Below are positions 25,880 to 33,930 of a stretch of 64,000 bases of DNA, in pieces. The notes below the pieces were generated by a model. It did no database searches, had not been told where the DNA came from, and saw only the letters and a program-made list of their open reading frames with translations. A program made the translations under genes and the position numbers. The stretch is from Chloroflexota bacterium (GTDB taxonomy: Bacteria > Chloroflexota > Anaerolineae > Promineifilales > Promineifilaceae), in contig JAAEOP010000139.1 in the NCBI GenBank assembly GCA_024223125.1, positions 17,606 through 81,605 on the forward strand, given 5' to 3'. Every line of letters begins with the position of its first letter. Position 1 is the stretch's first letter.

Positions 25880-27658
25880 TTACGATTTTTGCTGGATCAG
25901 CGGCAGCCATTTCTCATTTAAGCCGCTGTCTGTCACGCCATAATAGTAATGGATGTCACGGCCGTCACGCAAAGCTAGATCATACCAGGTATGCTCGTCT
26001 TTACTGCGTTCACTCAGTAGAGCGATGTTCCCGCGCCATTTGATCTCTCTTTCGGCCGGTACACCTGATTCAACTTGCGTAATGGCATAATGCCACAATT
26101 TGCGAGCCGATTTACGGGTGACATTTTTGATGAGGTTGCCATTGCGTAAATCGCGCACCGTATGGTAGTAGGTTCCTTTGCGCTTATTACTTTCTACCAC
26201 TTCTACCCCGGTACGAGGCGGTTCAATCTCTTTCTTTTGGCGACGTTTAGGTTCTTTTTCAGGTTGAGATGGCGCCACAGGTTGACCCGGCAGCGGGGGC
26301 AGTAAGTGGATAGGTTCACGGACATCATTATTTATGCGTCGTTCGACCAGGCGCACAATTTCATCCCGCACGGCCAGATTGGTTTCGGTATCGTCACGCA
26401 CGTAAAATTTATTATCATCAATAACATAAGGGATATTGGCGCCGGGTTGGACAGTGATACGGATGATTTGCACACCGCGTGAGGGCAGCGTGTCTATGTG
26501 TATTTCTGGTTCGGGAGTGATGTGGTTGGTCACGGCCGTAGCCAGACGACTCCGTGCCCCTTTAGAATCCCGCACACCGGCCGGTTTTTCTTTAGGGTTG
26601 GCGCTTACGCCGATATAAATGGTTCCCCCATTGGTGTTGGCCATGGCGCAAATATCTCGCAAGACTCGATCTTGATGACCGCCCCGTTGTACCGAACTAC
26701 TGTGAAAAGATTGGACAATGGATTCCCCTTCTTCCTGGGCCAGTTGTACAAAATCAATCGGATTGGCCGGGCCGCGATACGGCCGTGTCAACGATAAATC
26801 GGATCCTTTAATAACCCTTGCCAAAGCATCAAAGCTCACCTCTGGTAGTAGAATTTCTGTTATCCGGTCGCCAATGCCCAACGATTTTGATTGTGGGTTT
26901 TCGCGCACCAGACGATGGGCGTCTGACCCTTGAATGCAGCGCATAGGGCGGGGGTATTCCGGTTTGGAGCCATCAAAAAAACGCCGGGTTGTGTAACGGC
27001 CGCGTTTTTCCAAATCCGTCACTTCCAGCGTGTGCAAGTTGGGGTCTTGTGTATAAGCAATCCGTGTTTGGCCGCCAAAATCAAGACCGCGCATGACTAC
27101 CCCATTGCCGGAATTGGCATGAGCGGCAATAACCAGTCCACCAGCTTCATTCATCACCCGGTAAGCTGTTAATACATCGGATGTGGCCCCCACTGTTGCG
27201 CTGCCGTTAACTAATGATTCTCGTGGTACATTCAACGTCAACAAGAGGTGTTCCAAGATGCTGACAGGCGTCTCCGGGGGGAAAATCCCTAGAATATGAA
27301 AGCCAAAAGTGGCCGTAAATTCAAAGCCGGGCAGCACCAGAATTTTTTCTAGCAACCGGCGATACTCTTCTAAGCAACGTTTTTCTTCCGGTTCCATTCG
27401 CTCCAATTCTTCCAGATAAAGAAGTTGCTCAATCTCCTTTTTCATCGTGGCAAAACCGGCCACTGTATTGTGATCTGTGATAGCGATAATATCCAGACCA
27501 CGTACTTCTGCCTGACGCAAAATATCTAAATAAGAAATATCGGGCTGCTGGTAATCAACTGAGCCAGGAGTATGTAGATGCAAGTCCATACGCCGCCATT
27601 GGCGTGATGGCTGCCGCGATTTACCGCGGCGACGATTCGTTTTTTTAGCCACGGCCAT
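25880..27658 (-). CDS. PHP phosphoesterase fused to an AlbA_2 (Schlafen-type) domain
   Basis: The 592-residue protein has a very basic N-terminus (about 22 residues). A PHP-domain metallo-phosphoesterase follows at about 24-300, with metal ligands in DLHLHTPG (27-29), ITDHNT (60-64), the acidic GFEF, VIAAHAN (180) and GSDAH (244-248). Residues 310-440 form an AlbA_2 domain (ESIVQSFHSS, ANTNGGTIYIGVSANPK, IPYVIDDNKFYVRDDTE). The last 120 residues hold a lysine-rich linker and an unassigned domain beginning KRKGTYYHTVRDLRNGNLI. Each domain is known in nucleic-acid metabolism. Their fusion suggests a nucleic-acid-directed phosphoesterase or regulator. It overlaps the receiver-domain gene upstream by 14 bases and so is likely coupled to it. 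Confidence 0.85.
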   Translation of the reverse strand: MAVAKKTNRRRGKSRQPSRQWRRMDLHLHTPGSVDYQQPDISYLDILRQAEVRGLDIIAITDHNTVAGFATMKKEIEQLLYLEELERMEPEEKRCLEEYRRLLEKILVLPGFEFTATFGFHILGIFPPETPVSILEHLLLTLNVPRESLVNGSATVGATSDVLTAYRVMNEAGGLVIAAHANSGNGVVMRGLDFGGQTRIAYTQDPNLHTLEVTDLEKRGRYTTRRFFDGSKPEYPRPMRCIQGSDAHRLVRENPQSKSLGIGDRITEILLPEVSFDALARVIKGSDLSLTRPYRGPANPIDFVQLAQEEGESIVQSFHSSSVQRGGHQDRVLRDICAMANTNGGTIYIGVSANPKEKPAGVRDSKGARSRLATAVTNHITPEPEIHIDTLPSRGVQIIRITVQPGANIPYVIDDNKFYVRDDTETNLAVRDEIVRLVERRINNDVREPIHLLPPLPGQPVAPSQPEKEPKRRQKKEIEPPRTGVEVVESNKRKGTYYHTVRDLRNGNLIKNVTRKSARKLWHYAITQVESGVPAEREIKWRGNIALLSERSKDEHTWYDLALRDGRDIHYYYGVTDSGLNEKWLPLIQQKS

Positions 27659-28025
27659 CCTCCGTGTTCAATATATTGGTGATGGCTTCTGAGAGTTTAT
27701 TTGTGGAATAGGGCTTTAGCAAAAAGTTATTGGCTCCGTTACGCAACGCTTCTTCCTTACGACGATGATCGCCGGAAGTGATAATGATAGCAGTATCAGC
27801 GGGCGCATTTGTCTGACCGTTTCTGACAGCTTGCAATAAATCCAAACCACTGATGTTTCTTTCCAGGTGCCAATCTACCAAAAAGATGCGTGTATCTGCT
27901 GTTGCAGCGGCGATGGCCTGTTCAATATTAGTGCAGGCATCTACATGATACCCATCAAGCTCTAATAGCATTTGCAGCAAGCTGACGTTGGTAATGTCGT
28001 CATCTACGACGATTATATTGATCAT
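27645..28025 (-). CDS. single-domain response regulator (receiver)
   Basis: This 126-residue CheY-like receiver has the acidic pocket VVDDDITN (residues 6-9), the phosphoacceptor aspartate in IFLVDWHLERN (about 51), the switch threonine in IIITSGDHRR and the conserved lysine in NFLLKPYSTNK. It has no output domain. It overlaps the PHP-AlbA_2 gene by 14 bases, which suggests that its partner output is that protein. No kinase lies in the same operon. Confidence 0.9.
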   Translation of the reverse strand: MINIIVVDDDITNVSLLQMLLELDGYHVDACTNIEQAIAAATADTRIFLVDWHLERNISGLDLLQAVRNGQTNAPADTAIIITSGDHRRKEEALRNGANNFLLKPYSTNKLSEAITNILNTEDGRG

Positions 28026-28035
28026 AGGCTTGCTA

Positions 28036-28266
28036 CTAATTACGCTCCCCTAGGGAGGCAATAGCTCGCACAATGCCGATGATGGATATGCCTACGCCAA
28101 GCGCTTCACCAATTGATATTTCGGGGAAGTTGTCGCCCTCTTTTTCGGCGTTACGGGACAATAGAAAGGCAGCGCCCAGGCCGATGAGCGCACCGGCTAA
28201 TGTACCGCCAATGATGGTTTTGATTTTCCAATTATCTTTTTCTTCATGTTCAAATTCTTCACTCAT
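28036..28266 (-). CDS. small membrane protein, YtxH-like
   Basis: This 76-residue protein has an acidic N-terminus, a glycine-rich membrane helix (TIIGGTLAGALIGLGAAFLL) and a second weak hydrophobic stretch (GEALGVGISIIGIVRAIASL). The glycine-rich helix after a charged start resembles YtxH-type proteins. Function is unknown. It lies between the receiver gene and the next membrane protein gene with gaps of 10 and 2 bases. Confidence 0.6.
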   Translation of the reverse strand: MSEEFEHEEKDNWKIKTIIGGTLAGALIGLGAAFLLSRNAEKEGDNFPEISIGEALGVGISIIGIVRAIASLGERN

Positions 28267-28268
28267 GT

Positions 28269-28856
28269 TTATCTCCGGATAATTATTTGTTTTAGATGTT
28301 TGAGCCAGGTTTCTATATAAACCAGCCAGACGTTTAAGCTGATGACTGGTCGGGCTATAATACCTGTGGATTTTTCTAATTTAGGCCGCAGGCGGATGAG
28401 TAGAGTGTCTAGCCGCCAGAGTAGGGTACGAATACGGCCGTGTGGCGGCCCTGGCGCAATCGGTCTTTCAGACTCATCCATAATGTATTTATAGTAAATG
28501 GTTCCGCCGATAACGGCCGTCATGACCAGACCAAACAATGCCACCGTAGGAATGAGCCAAATCACCAAAATAAAATCGGCCAGACCAGAAAGGAAGATGC
28601 GGGTGGTTTCATCGGGGGGGAATATAGCCAGGTAAAGCAGGTAGATAACGAAGATGAGAACGACGGCCGTTAACACCCCTAAAGGCAAATAGATATACAA
28701 TCGCGTGAAACGTTGGGTAGCCGCATATCGGGAAAGTTGATCGTCGTCGGGCACGTATCCGGTAGGGAGGGGCGGTCGAGCTTCTATAGGCGGGTAGGGG
28801 ATAGATTCGGTTTTTGAAATGGGCGTCCCAGAACCAGAATTGTTTGTGTCAATCAT
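28269..28856 (-). CDS. hypothetical membrane protein, 195 aa
   Basis: The product has a proline-rich acidic N-terminus (residues 1-48), two clear membrane helices (about 53-78 LPLGVLTAVVLIFVIYLLYL and 90-118) and a basic amphipathic C-terminus with several Arg/Lys-rich helices. I do not recognise a family. It is the first gene of the minus-strand run that continues through the receiver, PHP-AlbA_2 and MogA-like genes, so a linked role is possible. Confidence 0.6.
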   Translation of the reverse strand: MIDTNNSGSGTPISKTESIPYPPIEARPPLPTGYVPDDDQLSRYAATQRFTRLYIYLPLGVLTAVVLIFVIYLLYLAIFPPDETTRIFLSGLADFILVIWLIPTVALFGLVMTAVIGGTIYYKYIMDESERPIAPGPPHGRIRTLLWRLDTLLIRLRPKLEKSTGIIARPVISLNVWLVYIETWLKHLKQIIIRR

Positions 28857-29226
28857 TGTAGACCACCAAGAATATCTTTGAGTAATAATACAGGTGTTTC
28901 TCGACTATCATACCCGCGAAGACGGGTATCCAGGTGTTTGGATTCCTGCCTTTACAGAGCTTGCCCTCATGAAGATGGGGGAATGACCTGTATAATTACA
29001 ATTTTAGCACATTATGTGTTACTGTTAAATTTTAGCGAATGAATTCGCGGCAATGATTGCGAAATCCACCTTCGTAGACTGAAATCCAGCCGATCGTAGA
29101 CAATAACTCAGTCGGCGAAGGCCGACTTCGCAAATGTAGCAAGATTTATCCGCCCCGAAATTTATCCACTGCAAAAATTCTGTTATAATCTTCCCCGCTG
29201 GCAAGCTATTCAAAAATGCCTATCCT
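28857..29226. other. 370-base spacer with hairpin repeats and a promoter
   Basis: No gene is seen between the two divergent operons. It contains a CAGGTGTTT duplication (28891, 28931) around a hairpin ATACCCG-CGAAGA-CGGGTAT (28910-28929). A second block at 29034-29140 holds the palindrome-like GCGAATGAATTCGC and the hairpin AGTCGGC-GAAG-GCCGACT (29110-29127). Both blocks look like dispersed intergenic repeats. A promoter for the plus-strand lipoprotein lies at the end. Confidence 0.6.
29181..29189 (+). promoter_or_regulatory. extended -10 promoter for the lipoprotein operon
   Basis: TGTTATAAT is a perfect extended -10 element, predicting a start near 29196 and a leader of about 30 bases before the ATG at 29227. 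No good -35 hexamer is present, as is common for extended -10 promoters. Confidence 0.5.
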
Positions 29227-30687
29227 ATGAAAAAACTACTTCTCATTCTGCTCATCTTTATTCTTTACGGCTGTGGCCAAAACAGTGAGCCACCGCCTAC
29301 CTTAGCCATTTCCCCTATAGCAACCCCGGTTCTGGACATTCCGCCTACCTTCACCCCACCCAAACCGTCAGACCGCTTCTTTCCTACGAAGCCGGTAGTA
29401 ACGGTGACACAACGCGCCATTCCCACGCAAGCAACCGATACGCCTGTGCCCTATGCCGATACGGTCATTGAAGTGCATTACAAAATTCCGGCCATTGGCT
29501 TAGACCGGCGTTTGCAGGGCAGTGTTGCTAGCCAGATTATCTTGGTGGATGAAATGACAGGTCAGGCAGTGCAGCGTAATAATCAGGCTGGGGCGCTGTT
29601 GGATTTGCAATCGGTTTTGCGGGATTTGCTGCTGCCGGTTGTGCCAGATGGGTGTGATACCTGCGTCTATCTTTCTTACTCATTGCCATTGGCCCAACAA
29701 AGTGCGGAAGGGTGGCTGCGAGACCCGATTTTGCTGGCCAGTCTGGATAATTATTTTTCTTTGAGTTTAGGTCCATATTTTCCCCCAGATACGGTGGCTG
29801 GTTTACGGCGCAGCGCTTCTCCATTTGCTCCTGCCCATTCGGTGGCCTTGACGGAAGACGGCCGTCTCTATACCTGGCTCGGTAATGAAAATCATGTCAA
29901 TTCTCCGATAGACGCGCCCCCCGAACTGCTGGATGCGTTTGCGGACTTAACGACTGAGGGGCTGTTAAGCCAGTACATAACAAGCTGCGCTGGTTCGGCC
30001 GTGGAATCGCTCTATATTGAAAAGGAGGATGCAGCCGGTATTATTGGCATTATTTGCCCGGAATATACGCTGCCATCAACCTTGCTGACTCTTTATTCAC
30101 AATTTGACGATGTATTAGCGGAAAAGTTGGCTGCCAGCGATGCCATTCTGGAAAAACCGCCCACACTTCTTCCCTTGCGGGCGGTCTTAGATTATTCTCG
30201 CTCAGATGGGGCGCGTATGACGATTTTTGCCGATGGCACGGCCGAAGTCAACGATGGCAGCGGCGAACAAGTTTCTACGACCATATCCTCCACCCAGGTT
30301 CTTAGCCTGACTACATCCCTGATTGCTGATGGGGTGGTGCGGACTGGCTTGACGACTTTTGATCCTGAGCCAACGGCCGTGACTGCTTCTGGCAGTCCCA
30401 CAGCCACCGTGCCGCCGCCAACTGCACCCCCTTTACGCACGAGATTGCTGGTACGGGGAGCGGGTGGCGTCTATGATGCAGCCTGGAATGACGTGTTTGA
30501 TATTTCCCAGTTGGAACTGTTGAATTTGCTGCTGCAACAATTATTGCAGCAGCCTGTGGCAGAACCGGAACCTGTCGAAACACCAGATAGCACGACTGAG
30601 GCGGCCGCAACAGAAATTAGTGAAGAAACGCCCGCACCAACGCCAACTGAGGAGACGCCAACCCCAGAGGTCACCCCAACACCCTGA
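29227..30687 (+). CDS. lipoprotein with Pro-Thr-rich ends, unknown function
   Basis: This 486-residue protein has a lipoprotein signal (MKKLLLILLIFILYGC, lipobox LYGC), a PT-rich linker up to residue 75 and a mixed alpha/beta body up to about 430. A C-terminal tail of TPEETPAP-type repeats follows (about 445-486). No catalytic motif is recognised. The body has repeated segments resembling a protein whose residues interact with surface polymers, but this is not certain. Its stop overlaps the ATG of the dehydrogenase gene by one base (TGATG), so the two are translationally coupled, an odd pairing of a surface protein and a cytoplasmic enzyme. Confidence 0.7.
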   Translation: MKKLLLILLIFILYGCGQNSEPPPTLAISPIATPVLDIPPTFTPPKPSDRFFPTKPVVTVTQRAIPTQATDTPVPYADTVIEVHYKIPAIGLDRRLQGSVASQIILVDEMTGQAVQRNNQAGALLDLQSVLRDLLLPVVPDGCDTCVYLSYSLPLAQQSAEGWLRDPILLASLDNYFSLSLGPYFPPDTVAGLRRSASPFAPAHSVALTEDGRLYTWLGNENHVNSPIDAPPELLDAFADLTTEGLLSQYITSCAGSAVESLYIEKEDAAGIIGIICPEYTLPSTLLTLYSQFDDVLAEKLAASDAILEKPPTLLPLRAVLDYSRSDGARMTIFADGTAEVNDGSGEQVSTTISSTQVLSLTTSLIADGVVRTGLTTFDPEPTAVTASGSPTATVPPPTAPPLRTRLLVRGAGGVYDAAWNDVFDISQLELLNLLLQQLLQQPVAEPEPVETPDSTTEAAATEISEETPAPTPTEETPTPEVTPTP

Positions 30688-31643
30688 TGCACGGACTTTC
30701 GCTTATCAACGGCCGTTTACAATTCCAAACCAATCTGCCCCAACCAAAACCACAGGCAGATGAAGCCTTAGTGCGGGTACATTTGGCTGGAATTTGTGCT
30801 ACTGATCTGGAAATGGTGCGAGGGTATGTACCCGAATTTCAAGGTGTTTTGGGCCATGAATTTGTCGGTGAAGTAGTATCGGTTCCAGATGTGTCCTGGC
30901 ACGGCCGTCGTGTTGTTTGCAGCATCAATATTGGTTGCGGAACCTGCCCCCTTTGCCTTAAATCGGAGCCAGAACATTGTCCTACGCGGCAGGTGTTGGG
31001 AATTCATGATCGGGATGGAGTTTTTGCCGAATATGTGGCTGTACCCCTGAAAAATTTACATATTGTCCCCGATTCTATTCCTGATGAAGGGGCTGCTTTC
31101 ACAGAACCATTGGCGGCCGCCATCCGAATTCGAGAGCAGGTGTTGGTACGGCCGACGGCCAAAACGGCCGTTATTGGCCCTGGGCGTTTAGGATTATTGG
31201 TGGGGCGGGTGTTGGCTTTGGCGGGCACAGAAGTCACCATGTTAGGCCGTCGCACCGCCTCTTTAGAACTCCCGGCAAAGTGGGGGCTGCATACAGGTTT
31301 GGCGGCCGATTGGCCTGACAACAGTTTTGATCTGGTAGTGGAGGTAACGGGGAATGAGGCTGGCTTTGCTCAGGCGCTGCGGTTGGTACGGCCGCGGGGC
31401 ACACTCATTCTCAAAAGCACCTTTACCGGAACAAGCCGCCTCGATTTAACCAAACTAGTCGTCGCCGAAATAAATGTTGTCGGGTCGCGCTGTGGCCCAT
31501 TTGCCCCAGCCTTACGTCTGTTAGAAGCCAACGCGGTAGATGTTTACTCCCTCATTGATGCTGAATTCCCTTTGGATGATGGCCTGAATGCCTTTAAATT
31601 TGCGGCCAGTAAAGGGGTGAAGAAGGTTTTGTTACGGCCGTAA
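30687..31643 (+). CDS. zinc-dependent medium-chain dehydrogenase
   Basis: This 318-residue MDR enzyme shows the catalytic zinc region (AGICATDLEMVRGYV, GHEFVGEVV), the structural zinc cluster of four cysteines in CGTCPLCLKSEPEHC, TEPLAAAIR, and a Rossmann motif AVIGPGRLGLLVGRVLA. It lacks about 25 residues relative to typical 345-residue alcohol or polyol dehydrogenases, mostly at the C-terminus. The substrate is an alcohol or polyol and the cofactor NAD(P), with no finer prediction. ACGGCCGT-like GGCCG strings are dense in this gene, which marks it as native. Confidence 0.9.
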   Translation: MHGLSLINGRLQFQTNLPQPKPQADEALVRVHLAGICATDLEMVRGYVPEFQGVLGHEFVGEVVSVPDVSWHGRRVVCSINIGCGTCPLCLKSEPEHCPTRQVLGIHDRDGVFAEYVAVPLKNLHIVPDSIPDEGAAFTEPLAAAIRIREQVLVRPTAKTAVIGPGRLGLLVGRVLALAGTEVTMLGRRTASLELPAKWGLHTGLAADWPDNSFDLVVEVTGNEAGFAQALRLVRPRGTLILKSTFTGTSRLDLTKLVVAEINVVGSRCGPFAPALRLLEANAVDVYSLIDAEFPLDDGLNAFKFAASKGVKKVLLRP

Positions 31644-31657
31644 TTCCCCGTTCAGAG

Positions 31658-31690
31658 AAGTCCTTGGCACTTCCAAAGTGCCGGGGACTT
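31658..31690. repeat. hairpin element with CCGGCACTT ends
   Basis: A stem of AAGTCCTTGGCACTT pairs with AAGTGCCGGGGACTT across a short loop. The inner CCGGCACTT/AAGTGCCGG part matches the arms of the larger repeats at 47146 and 49348. It lies 15 bases after the dehydrogenase stop and may act as a terminator. Confidence 0.6.
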
Positions 31691-31744
31691 GAGAGACACA
31701 TAGCCCTCTTGACAGACCCCCGCAAACACATAAAATTAGAACTT

Positions 31745-31978
31745 ATGAGCGATCATTGGATTCGAGCAAGTGAATTATCAGCCTACATCTATTGTCGGCG
31801 GGCGTGGTGGTTGAAGCGCAAAAAAGGTGCCCGGTCACAAAACATCCGCGAATTGGAAACGGGTACACAGCATCATGAACGTCACGGCCATCTGGTGTGG
31901 CAATCTATCTGGGCTAAACGATTGGCCTTCTTGATGCTGTTCGTTGCTATTATTATCCTTATCTACATCGTCTTTTGA
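31745..31978 (+). pseudogene. Cas4-like membrane nuclease, N-terminal part
   Basis: This 77-residue frame begins MSDHWIRASELSAYIYCRRA, the opening of Cas4/RecB-like PD-(D/E)XK nucleases that holds the first iron-sulfur cysteine, then a basic helix and ends with a membrane helix (AFLMLFVAIIILIYIVF) and a stop. The nuclease core and the other three cysteines lie in the next frame at 32020-32553. As I recall, Chloroflexota have one-piece proteins of this type with two membrane helices. The stop and frame change coincide with a simple-repeat string at about 31987-32014. The gene is therefore probably split by repeat insertion. Two coupled proteins remain possible. No cas1, cas2 or CRISPR array is near. 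Confidence 0.7.
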
Positions 31979-32019
31979 CCGATGGCCGATCACGGAATAC
32001 AGAACACGGATTACGAAAA

Positions 32020-32553
32020 ATGCTCACCAGCACACTCTCCCTCGGAATAGGCTTACTCCTCCTGACTCTGGCGTTAGGGCTATTGGTCTGGTCGCGCAGC
32101 CTGAATGAGGAAGCTGGTTTGCCCGAAGGCAAGGTCATTTACACCGATGCTGGTACCTGGTTTGATAATGACGAAGTGTTAAGCTCCCGCACGCTGCATC
32201 TGGTGGGAAAACCAGATTATTTGGTGGAAGAAGCGGATGGCATGATCGTGCCTGTAGAATTGAAGTCAGGCAAAGCGCCGGCCGACCCACATGAAGGACA
32301 TATTTTGCAGTTAGCCGCGTACTGCCGGTTAGTCGAGGAAAATTATGGCGTCCGTCCCACACATGGCATTATCCAATATAAAGGCGGCGCCTTTGCTGTA
32401 GATTACACGGCCGAACTGGAAGAAGATTTGCTCGACTTACTGGCCGATATGCGTGAAGATTTATATGCGGCCGATGTGGATCGTGATCACAACAGTTGGG
32501 TGCGCTGTTCTCGTTGCGGTCTGCGCGGCCAATGCAGCCAGCGGTTGGGGTGA
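32020..32553 (+). pseudogene. Cas4-like membrane nuclease, C-terminal part
   Basis: This 177-residue frame starts with a membrane helix (LSLGIGLLLLTLALGLLVW) followed by the PD-(D/E)XK nuclease core: LVGKPDYLVEEADG (acidic D) and VPVELKSGKAP (ExK), then HILQLAAYCRLVEENYGV (the RecB QxxxY motif) and the terminal cysteines of the iron-sulfur cluster (VRCSRCGLRGQC). It completes the N-terminal part at 31745-31978. The frame is open from 31975, where a TTG overlaps the upstream stop. An ATG at 32020 follows the inserted repeat and may give a separate product. Confidence 0.75.
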
Positions 32554-32600
32554 TCCGTGTTCCGTGTTCGGTTTACGGATTACGGATAACGGATAACGAA
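32551..32600. repeat. simple repeat ACGGAT(T/A)ACGG ahead of hisS
   Basis: Degenerate units of CCGTGTT and CGGATTACGGATAACGGATAAC fill the spacer before hisS. The reverse complement of this family appears inside the split nuclease gene at 31987-32014. The string abuts the hisS -10 element. Confidence 0.65.
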
Positions 32601-32607
32601 GTATAAT
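32580..32607 (+). promoter_or_regulatory. hisS promoter
   Basis: A TATAAT at 32602-32607 stands 16 bases after a TTACGG hexamer at 32580-32585 supplied by the simple repeat. The predicted start near 32614 leaves a 29-base leader with the ribosome site GGAGGG. Confidence 0.5.
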
Positions 32608-32642
32608 ACGCCACATTCAAACGAACAGATACGGAGGGACTA

Positions 32643-33908
32643 TTGACAACAATACAACGCGCAAAGGGGATGCAGGATGTGCTGCCCGAAGATCGCCGCT
32701 ATTGGGATTTGGTGTTGGACACGGCCGTGACCCTGGCCCAACGATTCGGCTTCCAACGGGTAGATTTGCCCATTATGGAATATACCGAACTTTATCATCG
32801 CGGCGTGGGGGATGCTTCTGACTTCTTCGTCAAGAAAGAAACCTTCGATGTAGAAGAATCTGAAGGAGTGAGCCTGACCCTGCGTCCTGAATTTACGGCC
32901 GGGTTTATGCGGGCTTACATTCAAAATGGGATGACGGCCTGGCCCCAACCGGTAAAGCTGTATACCATTGGCCCCGCTTTCCGGCGCGAGCGGCAGCAAG
33001 CCGGCCGTTACCGCCAACACAGCCAATTTAACTGCGAAATCTTAGGTGAAATTGACCCTGCGGCCGACCTGGAAGTGATGCTGTTGGCAATGAACTTGTA
33101 CCGCAAATTAGGTTATAAAGGGCTGACTTTTCAGCTAAACAGCACTGGCTGCCCCGACTGTAAACCCCGATATATAGCTGCCCTAAAGGAATATCTGGCC
33201 GATCATTTGGACAATCTGGCTGAAATTGACCAGGAGCGTTTACGGCGTAACCCTTTGCGTATTTTAGACAGCAAGGAGCCGGGTATGGAGGCGATATTAG
33301 CCCAAGCGCCGCATATCATTGATTATTTGTGCAATGATTGTGAAGATCATTTTAGCGATCTGCGCGGTTTGTTAGATGCTCTGGATCAATCCTACACCAT
33401 TAACTTTCGCTTAGTAAGAGGGATTGATTATTACACTAAAACTGTCTTTGAAGTGTGGGCTGAGGGGATTGGAGCGCAGGCGGCTGTTTGTGGCGGTGGC
33501 CGTTATGATGGTCTGTCAGAAGATATTGGTGGCCCTTCTACGCCTGGCGTTGGTTTTGGCAGTGGCATTGAACGCATCATCTTGGGTTTGCAAGAAGCAG
33601 GCATTGATCCCCCAACCACACCCAAACCGACTGTGATGGTGACACATTTTGGCGGGGCGACAAAAACGGCCGCTGTGCAGTTAACATTCCGGTTACGAAC
33701 GGCCGGTATTGGAACCCGGCTGGCTTTTGCCCGCAACCGTCGCAGCATGAAAAGCCAGATGCGGGAAGCGAATAAGCACAATATACAGACAGTTCTCATT
33801 TTGGGTGAGGATGAAATGGCAGCCAATGAAGTAGTGTATCGGCCGTTAGACGGCCGCAAGCAAGAAAACGTTTCTTTGGATGATATTGTCACTCGTCTGC
33901 AAATGTAA
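32643..33908 (+). CDS. hisS: histidyl-tRNA synthetase
   Basis: This 421-residue class II synthetase charges tRNA-His. It begins with TTG (MTTIQRAKGMQDVLP), placed 6 bases after GGAGGG, and contains motif 1 near residue 40, motif 2 in PAFRRERQQAGRYRQHSQFN, the histidine-specific HisA segments LVRGIDYYTKTVFEV and GGGRYDGL, and motif 3 in GVGFGSGIERII. A C-terminal anticodon-binding domain follows. The length is normal. It is followed 22 bases later by nadK. Confidence 0.97.
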   Translation: MTTIQRAKGMQDVLPEDRRYWDLVLDTAVTLAQRFGFQRVDLPIMEYTELYHRGVGDASDFFVKKETFDVEESEGVSLTLRPEFTAGFMRAYIQNGMTAWPQPVKLYTIGPAFRRERQQAGRYRQHSQFNCEILGEIDPAADLEVMLLAMNLYRKLGYKGLTFQLNSTGCPDCKPRYIAALKEYLADHLDNLAEIDQERLRRNPLRILDSKEPGMEAILAQAPHIIDYLCNDCEDHFSDLRGLLDALDQSYTINFRLVRGIDYYTKTVFEVWAEGIGAQAAVCGGGRYDGLSEDIGGPSTPGVGFGSGIERIILGLQEAGIDPPTTPKPTVMVTHFGGATKTAAVQLTFRLRTAGIGTRLAFARNRRSMKSQMREANKHNIQTVLILGEDEMAANEVVYRPLDGRKQENVSLDDIVTRLQM

Positions 33909-33930
33909 GGAACTGTATCTCATTTAGCTC

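Noticed and set aside
29025..29213. 62-residue minus-strand frame before the lipoprotein operon
   Set aside because: It lies in the intergenic hairpin repeats and has no ribosome site or family resemblance.
31745..32553. CRISPR-Cas locus suggested by a Cas4-like gene
   Set aside because: No cas1, cas2, effector genes or repeat array are present. Cas4-like nucleases also occur on their own.
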